From contig JASHOV010000143.1 of NCBI GenBank assembly GCA_030038495.1, positions 1 through 33,613 on the forward strand: a stretch of 33,613 nt of DNA. Reading direction: 5' to 3'. This stretch comes from Streptosporangiaceae bacterium (GTDB lineage Bacteria; Actinomycetota; Actinomycetes; Streptosporangiales; Streptosporangiaceae). Below the pieces are notes generated by a model that was given only the letters and a program-made list of their open reading frames with translations, was not told where the DNA came from and searched no databases. Each line of letters opens with the position of its first letter. Within the stretch, counting starts at the first letter, position 1. Below are positions 15,711 through 24,620 of this stretch, in pieces. Position numbers and translations under genes: made by a program.

Positions 15711-16175
15711 GTGGCGCTGGACGAGCTCGACAAGCGAATCGTCGCGGCGCTCGTCGAGGATGCCAGGGCTACCTATGCGGAGGTAGGCGCCCTAATCGGG
15801 CTTTCCGCGCCGGCGGTCAAGCGGCGGGTGGACCGGCTGCGCGCATCCGGCGCGATCACCGGCTTCTCGGCCCGTGTCGACCCTTCGGCGCTGGGCTGGA
15901 CCACCGAGGCCTACGTCGAGCTGTTCTGCCGCGGCCGGACCTCGCCCGCCGATATCGCCGCGGCCGTGGGGAAGCACCCCGAGGTGACCAACGCCTGCAC
16001 GGTCACCGGCGAGGCGGATGCCCTGCTGCACATCCGGGCGGCCGACGTCAGGCACTTCGAGCAGGTGATGGAGCGGATCGGCGCCGAGCCCTTCGTCGTC
16101 CGGACACGAAGCGTCATCGTCCTGTCCCGGCTGGTGAACCGGCCGGACATCATCGTGCCAGGAACGGATGCCTAG
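15711..16175 (+). CDS. Lrp/AsnC-family transcriptional regulator
   Basis: 154 residues. The N-terminal HTH is LDELDKRIVAALVEDARATY, then LIGLSAPAVKRRVDRLRASG and ITGFSARVDPSALG, the standard AsnC start. The C-terminal RAM domain includes VTNACTVTGEADALLHIRA and ends with RTRSVIVLSRLV. Both domains are full length. GGAG abuts the GTG at 15711, so translation may depend on coupling to the phosphatase gene 19 bp upstream. Family members sense amino acids; nearness to agmatinase makes an arginine- or amine-related ligand plausible, but this is inference. Confidence 0.93.
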   Translation: MALDELDKRIVAALVEDARATYAEVGALIGLSAPAVKRRVDRLRASGAITGFSARVDPSALGWTTEAYVELFCRGRTSPADIAAAVGKHPEVTNACTVTGEADALLHIRAADVRHFEQVMERIGAEPFVVRTRSVIVLSRLVNRPDIIVPGTDA

Positions 16176-16285
16176 CGGCGGCCCTGTCGCGGGAGTTCGC
16201 CAGACCGGGGTGGATATCGTCGGCCTTCGCCGGGATCTGGCCCTCCCGGCGGTTCTGGCCAGCGGGATCGGCTAAAGTGTCGCCC

Positions 16286-16534
16286 ATGACGGAGCGTTAC
16301 GAGGATCCTCGGCCCGGCTCCGGCCGTTCCATGAGCACGGGCGAATTCCGGGCCACGCCGGACGTGTCGGCGAGCACGGCGCAGTTCCAGGCATTCGCGG
16401 AACGCGAAGCCGAGCCCGAGCGCCCGTGGGACATGGGCGTGCCCGGCCGGAGCGTGGCGAAGATGGCGACGCTTGTCGTAATCGTCGCCGTGGTCCTCGC
16501 CGCGATCGCGATCATCGTCGTGACTGTGGCCTAG
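16286..16534 (+). CDS. small single-TM protein of unknown function
   Basis: 82 residues from ATG at 16286 (an in-frame GTG at 16277 is less likely). A hydrophilic N-terminus (MTERYEDPRPGSGRSMSTGE) leads to one C-terminal TM (about residues 60-82: MATLVVIVAVVLAAIAIIVV) that ends the protein, so it is tail-anchored with the N-terminus inside. No known family recognised. Only 10 bases separate it from the KimA-like gene, so the two are almost surely one transcript, and it could be an accessory subunit. That link is inference. Confidence 0.7.
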   Translation: MTERYEDPRPGSGRSMSTGEFRATPDVSASTAQFQAFAEREAEPERPWDMGVPGRSVAKMATLVVIVAVVLAAIAIIVVTVA

Positions 16535-16544
16535 CCGACCTTCG

Positions 16545-18410
16545 GTGTCGGGTCACGGGGGGCCTGAGCAGATTCCGGATGTCGCAGCAAGCGGCACGGC
16601 TGGTTCCGACCCGGAGGAGAAGCACCGGCTTACCGCGCTTGAGGGGATGGCCGCGCTGTCCCTGGACGCGCTGTCGTCGGTGGCCTACGGCCCGCAGGCC
16701 ATCATCATCGTGCTGGCGACCGCCGGCGTCGCGGCGCTGCATTACACGTTGCCGGTCACCATCGCGATCACCGTGCTGCTGGCCGTCCTGGTCGTGTCCT
16801 ACCGGCAGGTCATCGAGGCGTTTCCCAGCGGCGGCGGAGCGTACGCCGTCTCCAAGGCACACCTTGGCGTCCGGCCCAGCCTGCTCGCCGCGGCCTCACT
16901 GGTCGTCGACTACATCCTGAACGCCGCGGTCGGCGTCTCGGCCGGAGTCGAGGCCCTGACCTCCGCTTTCAAGCCCCTCTACCCGGACCGGACCTGGTTG
17001 TGCCTGGGCGTGCTCGCGGTTATCACCGCGGCCAACCTGTGGGGCGTCGCCGAATCCGCCCGGCTGTTCATCATCCCGACGGTACTGTTCATCGCGGGCA
17101 TCTTCGCCGTCATCATCGCCGGGCTGCTGCGAGCCCACCCGCTGGTGCCGGTCGGCGGGTCGGTGCCCTCGACCACCGCCACCGTCGGGATCCTGCTGCT
17201 GCTGCGGGCGTTCGCGTCCGGCTGCTCGGCGCTGACCGGGGTCGAGGCGATCGCCAACGCGGTGCCCTCGTTCCGCAAGCCACGGGTCCGCCGGGCCCAG
17301 CACACCGAGATCGGCCTGGGCGTGACCCTCGGCCTGATGCTGATCGGTATCGCGGTGGTGGCGGACAAGTACCACGCGCTGCCGTCCAGTACCGTGACGA
17401 CCCTGGCTCAGCTCACCGCCGCGTCGCTCGGTAAGAACTTCATTTTCTACGCGATCCAGCTCATCACCACGGTGCTGCTCGCCCTCGCGGCGAACACCTC
17501 CTTCGGCGGGCTCCCTGTGCTGGCCTCGCTGCTGGCCACCGACAACTTCCTGCCGCACCTGTTCTACCTGCGCGCGGCCCGGCAGGTGCGCCGCTACGGC
17601 GTCGTGGTGCTCGCCCTGTTCGCGGGCATCCTGCTCCTGGTGTCCCAGGGCAATACCCAGGCCCTGGTGCCGCTGTTCGCGATCGGGGTCTTCGTCGGCT
17701 TCACGCTCTCGCAGGCCGGCATGGTCAGGCACTGGCGCGAGAATCGCATCGACGGCTGGCGCATGCGCGCGGTCATCAACGGCGTCGGCGCCGTGTTCAC
17801 CACGGTCGCCCTGGCGATCGAGCTGATCAGCAAGTTCACCGAGGGCGCCTGGCTGATCGTCATCGTCGTGCCGCTGCTGGTTGGCCTGTTCAGCCGCATA
17901 CACACGCTCTACCGCCGAATCGGCGCCGCGCTGCACCTGGGCGAGCAGCCGCCGCAGCCGCAGCGCCGCCGGTCGCTGGTGATCGTGCCCGTGGGCGGGA
18001 TGTCCAGGCTGACGGCCGCCGCGGTTTCGACGGCGCTGTCGCTGGGTGACGAGGTGCTCGCGATCACGGTCTGCTATGCCGATCCCGAGGACACCCAGGC
18101 GGACGTGCAGTTCCGCGACCAGTGGGAGGCGTGGCACCCGGAGGTGCCGCTGCTCACCCTGCGCAGCACCCGCCGCGCGCTCGGCCCGCCGGTCGTGGAG
18201 TTCCTGCGCGAGCTTGAGCGCGCGGCCTCCTACGACCAGCACGTCGTGCTGATCCCCGAGGTGCAGCCGGACAAGCCCTGGCACCGCGTCCTGCACAACC
18301 AGCGCGGGTTCGTGCTCGAGCAGGCGATACAGCACGGGACGCAAGACGTGGTCATCTGCCGGCTGCGGTACCGGCTGGCCGCGGTCACCGGCCAGAAGGC
18401 CCCGGATTAG
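16545..18410 (+). CDS. KimA-like APC-superfamily permease, probable potassium importer
   Basis: 621 residues. About 12 TM segments fill residues 35-465. LSLDALSSVAYGPQAIIIVL near residue 37 is the KimA/YdaO-type TM1 signature, SYRQVIEAFPSGGGAYAVSK fits TM3, and ANTSFGGLPVLASLLATDNF the TM8 region. A cytosolic domain follows (about 475-621: SLVIVPVGGMSRLTAAAV...), resembling a universal-stress-like fold, as in KimA. KimA is a proton-coupled high-affinity K+ importer controlled by c-di-AMP in Bacillus; presence of the whole Kdp system 3 kb away supports, but does not prove, a K+ role. Alternative: general amino-acid permease. The GTG start at 16545 has no clear RBS; coupling to the small upstream gene is likely. 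Confidence 0.8.
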   Translation: MSGHGGPEQIPDVAASGTAGSDPEEKHRLTALEGMAALSLDALSSVAYGPQAIIIVLATAGVAALHYTLPVTIAITVLLAVLVVSYRQVIEAFPSGGGAYAVSKAHLGVRPSLLAAASLVVDYILNAAVGVSAGVEALTSAFKPLYPDRTWLCLGVLAVITAANLWGVAESARLFIIPTVLFIAGIFAVIIAGLLRAHPLVPVGGSVPSTTATVGILLLLRAFASGCSALTGVEAIANAVPSFRKPRVRRAQHTEIGLGVTLGLMLIGIAVVADKYHALPSSTVTTLAQLTAASLGKNFIFYAIQLITTVLLALAANTSFGGLPVLASLLATDNFLPHLFYLRAARQVRRYGVVVLALFAGILLLVSQGNTQALVPLFAIGVFVGFTLSQAGMVRHWRENRIDGWRMRAVINGVGAVFTTVALAIELISKFTEGAWLIVIVVPLLVGLFSRIHTLYRRIGAALHLGEQPPQPQRRRSLVIVPVGGMSRLTAAAVSTALSLGDEVLAITVCYADPEDTQADVQFRDQWEAWHPEVPLLTLRSTRRALGPPVVEFLRELERAASYDQHVVLIPEVQPDKPWHRVLHNQRGFVLEQAIQHGTQDVVICRLRYRLAAVTGQKAPD

Positions 18411-18412
18411 CT

Positions 18413-18435
18413 GGCGGCGGCTAGAAACCGCCGCC
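18413..18435. terminator. 8-bp hairpin between convergent genes
   Basis: GGCGGCGG (18413-18420), loop CTAGAAA, CCGCCGCC (18428-18435). The stem starts 3 bases after the KimA-like stop and contains the stop codon of the opposite gene in its loop. A GGTTT follows on the plus strand. It is a plausible bidirectional terminator. Confidence 0.45.
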
Positions 18436-20865
18436 GGTTTCCAGCCAGCTGCTCCAGCTGCTGCCCGCGTAGCTGGCGACGGCGATCTTGTAATTGCCGT
18501 CGAGGATGGCTGCCTCGGGCGCACCGGACGGGCCGCTCCACGCGGCCGGGACGCCGACGGCGGTCCGGCCGAGCGAGACCCAGTTCGTCCAGGTCGCCGA
18601 TCCGGCGGCCTGCTGCACGCTGTAGCCGATCTGGCCGTTGCCGAGCTCGCTGAACACCGCCAGCTCGCCGCCGGGCCAGCTGGCGACGGCCGGCGCGGCC
18701 CGCACCTGCATCGTTTCCGGCGGGCCGCTGACCGCCTGCCACCCCGCGCCGGGACTCGGCTGCCAGGCCACATCGAGTACACCGGCGGTGGTCTCGGCGA
18801 ATACCTCGCTCTGCCCGGCGCCGCCGGCAGACACGGTGCCCCCGGCGGGAACTGCGGTGACCGCGGGTACGCCGGTCAGGCCCGTGAGTGTTCCGACCGG
18901 CCGCCACGGCTGCCAGCCGGCCGACGAGTCCGCGGCCGAGGCCAGCGTTCCCTGGCTGGTGATGCAGAAGACCTCGATGCCGCCGCCCGGCGGGGCGTAC
19001 GCCACCGGTGAGCTCGCACAGCTGCCGCCGACGGACGTCCAGGCGGTCCAGCCGGTGTCGTCGTCGGGCGCCTGCTGGCTGGTGAGCTGGACGGTCCCGT
19101 TCTTGTCGGTCACGAACACGGTTACCGTTCCGCCCGGCCCGCGGATGGCGGCGGGGTCTGCGGTGACGGCGCCGGGCGAGCCCGTGCCGATGGCGCCGCC
19201 CCAGCGCCAGCCGTTCGGCTGCCCGAGCTGCTGCCAGGCGTGCACCACCGCGCCGGCCTGGTCCAGCGCGTAGACGGTCAGGCGGCCATCCTGATCGGGT
19301 GCCACCGCCGGGTTGCTGGCCAGGTTCGCCGGCGAGTCGCCAACGCTCCGGGTCCCCGACCAGCCCGATGCTGTGGCGCGGTCCTGGTAGGCGTGCAGCA
19401 GCGTGTCGGCCGCGCCGACGGCGAACCACTCGGCCCGCCCGTCGCTGTTGAGCCCGAGCCCAATCCGGAAGATGGGCGGGAACGTGAAGGGGAACGGCGG
19501 CGTGTACGGCGGCGGGTACGGGACCGGCTGGGAGCCGGCCTGACCGCCGAGATAGACGTCGAGCTGATCGTTGTCGATATTCAGGGTGGAACCGCCCCAC
19601 GTCTCGTTATGCCCGCCCCGGTACTGGTGCAGGCGCTGATGGTCGGTCCACAGGCCGGCCGGCATGTAGCTGCTGTTGGTCGTGGCCTTCCCGTCCCAGT
19701 CGGCATAGTGGATCACGTCGGGCTCGACCATCTGGCCCTGCGCGGCGACGAGGTCGCCGATGTTGGAGAACGACTCGTAGACGCCGGCCTGGTAGCCGTC
19801 GGAGTGCAGCTCGGCGTCCCAGGCGGACAGGAACGCGACCACCTCGCTGCCGCAGTTTCCGTACGCCTCCATGTCGTAGATGAGCGGGGCACCCGCCGGG
19901 ATGCCGAGATTCCGCGCCTGCTGCGCGGCATCGTCGGCCGCGGCGGTACCCTCCTGCGACGCCTCCGAGGCGACGATCGGCGCGTCGCCGAACGCGTCCA
20001 CGCAGCTGGCCTGCAGGCCCACGTAGAACGCGAAGTAGTGCCAGCCCTGGCGCTGGATCGTGTCGATCCACCCCGCGGTCAGGTTGGCCTGCGCGCAGCC
20101 CCGGTTGACCCCGCCGATGTAGATGCCGACGGCCCGGTAGGGCGACTTGAGCCAGTGACTCATGATCGCGGCGGACGGGGCGGAGCAGGTGTCGAACCCG
20201 GCGCCCTCATAAAGGCCCTGCGGCTCGGCCTGCGGGATAGCTGCGGGTCGCACGGGCGCGGCAAGGGCAGCTGTCGCGGCGGCACGGGCGCTGCCGGCGC
20301 TGCCGGCCCGGGCGTGCCTGCTATTACGTGCGGCACTGCCGGTCACCCGGATCGAGGACTGGACGGCGCGGATCAGTGCCAGGTCGCCGCCGTAGGAGAG
20401 GCTGACCTCGACGTCGGCGGCGGGGAGCAGGTCGATGATCGTGTGGGTAACCGGGCTGTCGGGATTCGTCCAGGCGACAGTGCTGCTGCCAGCAGTACTA
20501 CCGAGGGCTGTTCGCCGCGTGGCGGCGCGCACGTCCGGACTGCTCGGGTTGATGGGCATGAGCTGCACCGCACCGGTCTTGCCGCCCATGCCAGCCGCGG
20601 GGCACGCCGGATCGGGGCCCGGCGTGCCGAGATACACGGCATGGCGGTCCAGCCGCGGGCACACCGACGGGCTGCGGGTGAGGTCGAAGACCGGCCAGGA
20701 CGCGGGCACCCGGATCAGTACGTGATCGAAGGTAACTGCGTGCCAGCGGGAGACGGATGCCGTTATCGACGCCGCCCGGGCCTGTCCGGCGCTAGCCGGG
20801 AGCAGCGCCACTACTAAGCAGCTTACGAGAAATACCAGCACGGAACCCAGTCTTCGAAATCCCAT
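18421..20865 (-). CDS. secreted Rv2525c-like (DUF1906) glycoside-hydrolase-like protein with C-terminal propeller-like region
   Basis: 814 residues. Sec signal peptide at 1-31 ([20 protein letters not shown], cleavage near AGQARA). Residues 32-175 are an unassigned domain, 176-212 an Ala-rich linker. Residues 217-441 match the Rv2525c-like TIM barrel: [44 protein letters not shown] (D331, E333) and [11 protein letters not shown] Pro-rich linker (445-465) leads to repeated Trp-rich blades to the end ([44 protein letters not shown]), like PLL/tectonin propellers. It probably acts on cell-wall or environmental glycan; activity is not established for this family. Its end converges on the KimA-like gene, with 10 bases between. 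Confidence 0.85.
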   Translation of the reverse strand: MGFRRLGSVLVFLVSCLVVALLPASAGQARAASITASVSRWHAVTFDHVLIRVPASWPVFDLTRSPSVCPRLDRHAVYLGTPGPDPACPAAGMGGKTGAVQLMPINPSSPDVRAATRRTALGSTAGSSTVAWTNPDSPVTHTIIDLLPAADVEVSLSYGGDLALIRAVQSSIRVTGSAARNSRHARAGSAGSARAAATAALAAPVRPAAIPQAEPQGLYEGAGFDTCSAPSAAIMSHWLKSPYRAVGIYIGGVNRGCAQANLTAGWIDTIQRQGWHYFAFYVGLQASCVDAFGDAPIVASEASQEGTAAADDAAQQARNLGIPAGAPLIYDMEAYGNCGSEVVAFLSAWDAELHSDGYQAGVYESFSNIGDLVAAQGQMVEPDVIHYADWDGKATTNSSYMPAGLWTDHQRLHQYRGGHNETWGGSTLNIDNDQLDVYLGGQAGSQPVPYPPPYTPPFPFTFPPIFRIGLGLNSDGRAEWFAVGAADTLLHAYQDRATASGWSGTRSVGDSPANLASNPAVAPDQDGRLTVYALDQAGAVVHAWQQLGQPNGWRWGGAIGTGSPGAVTADPAAIRGPGGTVTVFVTDKNGTVQLTSQQAPDDDTGWTAWTSVGGSCASSPVAYAPPGGGIEVFCITSQGTLASAADSSAGWQPWRPVGTLTGLTGVPAVTAVPAGGTVSAGGAGQSEVFAETTAGVLDVAWQPSPGAGWQAVSGPPETMQVRAAPAVASWPGGELAVFSELGNGQIGYSVQQAAGSATWTNWVSLGRTAVGVPAAWSGPSGAPEAAILDGNYKIAVASYAGSSWSSWLETGGGF

Positions 20866-20972
20866 CCTGCAATCGTGCCGGCAACCAGGCAGGAGTGAGA
20901 TGGATTTCTAATAACCGAACGTAGCTAGTTGTTCGCGATCAGTAAGAAGTCGTGAGAAGCCAGAACTTCCGG

Positions 20973-21728
20973 TTACGCATCGTCTGGGTCGGGCTGGTAC
21001 CGGTATCCCATCCCCGGCTCGGTTAGCAGCCAGTGCGGGCGGGCCGAGTCGGGCTCCAGCTTGCGCCGCAGCTGCGCCATGTACAGGCGCAGGTTGCCGG
21101 TCGCATCGGCGTAGCCGGGCCCCCAGACCTCCGCCAGCAGCTGCTGCTGGCTCAGCAGCTTGCCCGGGTTGCGCAGCAGCACCTCGAGCAGGTGCCACTC
21201 GGTGGGCGTGAGCCGGATGTCACTGGTGTTTGCTGCACTGGTGTTTTCGGTACTGGCGGCGACCTCTTCGTCGCGGCCGGGGCGAGGCCTGGGCTGGCGG
21301 ATCACCCGCTTGGCGGCGAGGTCGACGACAAGGTCGCCCAGGCGCACCTGCGGGGCATCGTTGTCGGCGGACATCCGGCGGGTGACCGCGCGCATCCGCG
21401 CCAGCAGTTCGTCCATCCCGAACGGCTTGGTGACGTAGTCGTCCGCGCCCGCGTCGAGGGCCTCGACCTTGTCGGTGCTGTCGGCCCGGCCGGAGAGCAC
21501 GATGATCGGGGCATCGGTCCAGCCCCGCAGGCCGTGGATGACCTCAATACCGTCCAGGTCCGGCAGGCCCAGGTCCAGGATGACGAGGTCAGGCGGGTGC
21601 TTGGCGGCGAGCTCGAGCGCCTCGCTCGCATTCCCGGCGGTGTGCACCTCGTACTGTCGCACCCGAAGGTTGATGCGCAGAGCCCGCAGAATCTGCGGCT
21701 CGTCGTCGATCACCAGGACTGCGGTCAC
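20973..21728 (-). CDS. kdpE: KdpE-type response regulator, second copy (downstream of kdpD)
   Basis: 251 residues from GTG at 21728; this start puts the phosphoacceptor in VILDLGLPDLDG at Asp52, as in E. coli KdpE. A GTG at 21785, with GGAAG upstream and only 13 bases after the kdpD stop, would add 19 residues. Receiver features: VIDDEPQILRALRINL, ADDYVTKPFGMDELLARMRA. The C-terminal OmpR/PhoB winged helix has LTPTEWHLLEVLLRNPGKLL, GNLRLYMAQLRRKLE and LTEPGMGYRYQP. A 25-30 residue linker insertion (PRPRPGRDEEVAASTENTSA) makes it longer than usual. It is the last gene of the kdp operon. It should bind kdp promoter DNA after phosphotransfer from KdpD; division of labour with the other copy is unknown. 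Confidence 0.92.
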   Translation of the reverse strand: MTAVLVIDDEPQILRALRINLRVRQYEVHTAGNASEALELAAKHPPDLVILDLGLPDLDGIEVIHGLRGWTDAPIIVLSGRADSTDKVEALDAGADDYVTKPFGMDELLARMRAVTRRMSADNDAPQVRLGDLVVDLAAKRVIRQPRPRPGRDEEVAASTENTSAANTSDIRLTPTEWHLLEVLLRNPGKLLSQQQLLAEVWGPGYADATGNLRLYMAQLRRKLEPDSARPHWLLTEPGMGYRYQPDPDDA

Positions 21729-21798
21729 GTCACCACGCTGCCACGGCGGGCCCGCCGCAGGCCGGCGGAACGCCGGTACGCGCACCGGCGCTTCCGGG

Positions 21799-24477
21799 TC
21801 AACTCATCTCCTCGGTGCTGAGGAACGAGGTCCCCTGATGCTCCGGCGCCTGTCCGTCCGGGCGGGCCGGAGCCGGCACGGCCGGCAGGGACAGCGTCAT
21901 CGTCAGGCCGCCGCCCGGTGTCTCGTCTGGCTCCAGCGTGCCGCCCATCGCCTCGGTCAGCCCGCGGGACAGCGCCAGGCCGAGCCCGACCCCGGTGGTG
22001 TTGTCGGTGTCGCCGAGGCGCTGGAACGGCGCGAACATCTGGTTCCTCTGCTCGGCCGGGATGCCGGGTCCGTGGTCGATGATGCGCAGCTCCACCCGGT
22101 CGTGCAGTGAGCTGCCGGTCAGGACCGGGGGGACGCCGGGTGGCGCATACCGCAGCGCGTTGGCGGTCAGGTTGGCGACGACCCGCTCCAGGATGCCGGG
22201 ATCGACCGCGACTTCAGGCAGGTCATCGGGGATGTCCACGGTCACGGTCCGGCCGCCTGGCCCGAGATCATCCAGCGACCTGGCCACGATCTCGGACAAA
22301 TCGGTCGGCCGCGGGAAAACCGCGAGCGCGCCGGCCTGCAGGCGGCTCATGTCCAGCAGGTTGTCGACCAGGTGCGAGAGCTTGTCCAGCGACTCGTCCG
22401 CGGTCGCAAGCAGCTCGTCGTGATCCGCGGCATCCCATTCGATTTCAGGCGACCGCAGGCTCGTGACCGCCGCCTTGGCCGAGGCCAGCGGCGTGCGCAG
22501 ATCGTGGCTCACCGCCGCGAGCAGCGCAGTGCGCACCCGGTCCGCCTCCGCGATCGGCCGGGCGGCCTCGGCGGCGGCCGACAGCCTGCCCTGCTCCAGG
22601 GCGGCGGCGGCATAGGCGGCGAACGCGCCGAGCACGCGACGGTCGGTGGCAGGCAGCGCCCGGCCGCGCAGGGCCAGCACGAGCGAGTCGCTGATCGGCA
22701 TCTCGACGTCAGCGTCCTCGGGCCGGGAGACCGGCTGGTCGCCGGAGACCCCTACCGCCGACCACCGGCCGCCCCTGGCGGGCAGCGTGCCCCGCCGGGC
22801 CTGGCCGTCAGGGACCAGCGCTGCGTCTGGGTCGGAGCCGGTGCGTTCCAGCAGCGTGACCGATTCCATCCCGAACGCCTCGCGTACGCGGTCAAGGACC
22901 GCGGACAAAGCACGCTGGCCGCGCAGGATGCTGCCCGCTGTGGTCGCGAGCAGCTCCGACTCCGCGCCGGACCTGGCCGCCTGTTTTGTCCGCCGGGCCG
23001 CGGTGTCCACCACCGAGCTGACCACGATCCCGACCGCCACGAAGATCGCCAGCGCGAGAGCGTTGTTGGCCTGGGCGATCGTGAACTTGTGTATCGGCGG
23101 TATGAAGTAGTAGTTCAGCAGCAGCGAGCCGAAGACCGCGGCCAGGATCGCAGGGAAGAACCCGCCGACCAGTGCGACCGCGACCACCCCGGCCTGGAAG
23201 ACCAGCACCTCGGTGGTCAGGTTGACGCCACTGCGCATGGCGGCCAGTGCCAGCGTGAGCAGCGGCATCAGCACCAGCGCGAGGGCGTAGCCGGCCAGCT
23301 GGCGCTGCCTGGTCAGGCCCCCGCTGGCCCGCGGCAGCCCGCGGCCGCGGCCGACGTAGGAGTGGGTGACCATGTGTACGTCGATGTCGCCGGAGGCGCG
23401 CATCGTCCGCGCGCTCACGCCGGGCCCGGTGAGCAGCGATGCCAGCCAGCCGCGCCGGCTCACGCCGAGCACCAGCTGGGTCGCGTTCTCGGCCCGTGCG
23501 AACGTCAGCAGCGCCTCCGGCACGTTGTCGCCGACGATCTGGTGGTAGGTGCCGCCGAGGGACTCGGTGAGCCGTCGCTGGTTCGCGAGCGCGGCCGGGG
23601 ACGCGCCGGTCAGGCCGTCCGAGGTGGTCACGTGCACCGCGAGCAGGTCCCCGCCCGCCGACCTGGCCGCGATCCTGGCGGCTCGCCGGATGAGGGTGTC
23701 GCCCTCCGGGCCGCCGGTCAGCGCGACGACCACCCGCTCGCGGGCCTCCCAGGTGACGTGGATGTCGTGGGCTTCGCGATAGCGCTGCAGGCCCTCGTCC
23801 ACCTTGTCGGCCAGCCACAGCAGAGCCAGCTCGCGCAGCGCGGACAGGTTGCCGATGCGGAAGTAGTTGGTCAGCGCCGCATCGATCTTCTCGGCCTTGT
23901 AGATGTTGCCGTGCGCCATACGGCGCCGCAGCGCCTCCGGCGTCATGTCGACCAGCTCGACCTGGTCGGCGGCCCGCACGACGGCGTCGGGCACCGTCTC
24001 CCGCTGGGGCACGCCGGTGATCTTCTCGACGACGTCGTTCAGCGACTCGAGGTGCTGGATGTTGACGTTGGAGATCACGTCGATTCCGGCATCGAGCAGT
24101 TCGGCCACGTCCTGCCAGCGCTTCTCGTTCCTGGAGCCGGGCACGTTCGTGTGGGCGAACTCGTCAACCAGTGCCACGTCCGGCCCCCGGGCCAGCACGG
24201 CGTCGATGTCCATCTCCTCGAACGTCGTGCCGCGATAGGGCATCTTGGCCCGCGGGATGACCTCGAGGTCGTCGATCTGCTCGGCGGTGTGCGGGCGGCC
24301 GTGCGTCTCCACGAACGCGACCACGACGTCGGTGCCGCGCTCACGACGGCGATGGCCCTCGTTCAGCATGGCGAACGTCTTGCCGACGCCGGCCGCGCAG
24401 CCCAGGTAGATCCGCAGCTGACCCCTGCTGCCGGGCACGCGCGGTGCCGCGTAGTCCGCGAGACCCTCGTTCCCCAT
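21799..24477 (-). CDS. kdpD: KdpD osmosensitive potassium-channel sensor histidine kinase
   Basis: 892 residues from ATG at 24477, with AGGGA six bases before it. The N-terminal KdpD domain has Walker A LGCAAGVGKTFAML (Lys33) and Walker B DVALVDEFAHTN, then a USP-like domain (about 240-370: RVVVALTGGPEGDTLIRRAA). Four TM segments (DUF4118, about 395-495) are followed by a GAF-like region, HisKA (AAVSHDLRTPLAS, His658) and HATPase_c (NLTANALRYAPPG, DHGPGIP, GVGLGLALSRG). It senses low K+ or ionic stress and phosphorylates KdpE. The frame also offers an ATG at 24624 that overlaps the stop of the upstream regulator (ATGA) and would add 49 residues not typical of KdpD. It lies between two KdpE-type genes. 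Confidence 0.95.
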   Translation of the reverse strand: MGNEGLADYAAPRVPGSRGQLRIYLGCAAGVGKTFAMLNEGHRRRERGTDVVVAFVETHGRPHTAEQIDDLEVIPRAKMPYRGTTFEEMDIDAVLARGPDVALVDEFAHTNVPGSRNEKRWQDVAELLDAGIDVISNVNIQHLESLNDVVEKITGVPQRETVPDAVVRAADQVELVDMTPEALRRRMAHGNIYKAEKIDAALTNYFRIGNLSALRELALLWLADKVDEGLQRYREAHDIHVTWEARERVVVALTGGPEGDTLIRRAARIAARSAGGDLLAVHVTTSDGLTGASPAALANQRRLTESLGGTYHQIVGDNVPEALLTFARAENATQLVLGVSRRGWLASLLTGPGVSARTMRASGDIDVHMVTHSYVGRGRGLPRASGGLTRQRQLAGYALALVLMPLLTLALAAMRSGVNLTTEVLVFQAGVVAVALVGGFFPAILAAVFGSLLLNYYFIPPIHKFTIAQANNALALAIFVAVGIVVSSVVDTAARRTKQAARSGAESELLATTAGSILRGQRALSAVLDRVREAFGMESVTLLERTGSDPDAALVPDGQARRGTLPARGGRWSAVGVSGDQPVSRPEDADVEMPISDSLVLALRGRALPATDRRVLGAFAAYAAAALEQGRLSAAAEAARPIAEADRVRTALLAAVSHDLRTPLASAKAAVTSLRSPEIEWDAADHDELLATADESLDKLSHLVDNLLDMSRLQAGALAVFPRPTDLSEIVARSLDDLGPGGRTVTVDIPDDLPEVAVDPGILERVVANLTANALRYAPPGVPPVLTGSSLHDRVELRIIDHGPGIPAEQRNQMFAPFQRLGDTDNTTGVGLGLALSRGLTEAMGGTLEPDETPGGGLTMTLSLPAVPAPARPDGQAPEHQGTSFLSTEEMS

Positions 24478-24620
24478 AATAATTCCCTGCGGGTGCGATT
24501 CGGGGTCGGCAGTTAGCCGCCGATCTTGGGATGAATGCCCCTCTCCGCCCGAGGCTATGCCGTCGGTGGCCAGCCATGACCGGGCGGGGTGCACCCGGAG
24601 CTGCCGTTCCCCTTCTCCGC
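24478..24620. other. 143-bp spacer between the upstream regulator and kdpD
   Basis: The spacer is open in the kdpD frame back to an ATG at 24624-24622. It holds the kdpD ribosome binding site AGGGA (just before 24477) next to an A/T-rich AATTATT. No hairpin or promoter is convincing. Confidence 0.4.

Noticed and set aside
16896-18782. 628-codon minus-strand frame across the KimA-like gene
   Set aside because: Antisense of a clear permease; composition (Arg, Gln, His, Asp) is typical of high-GC shadows.
20866-20972. Short dyads (GAAGT/ACTTC and TAACCG/CGGTTA) after the second KdpE-type gene
   Set aside because: Five- and six-base arms with long or irregular spacing and no U-tract; not better than chance as a terminator.
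22372-24516. 714-codon open frame on the plus strand opposite kdpD
   Set aside because: Arg/Gly/Pro/His-rich translation with no domain; it is the antisense of the codon-biased kdpD gene.
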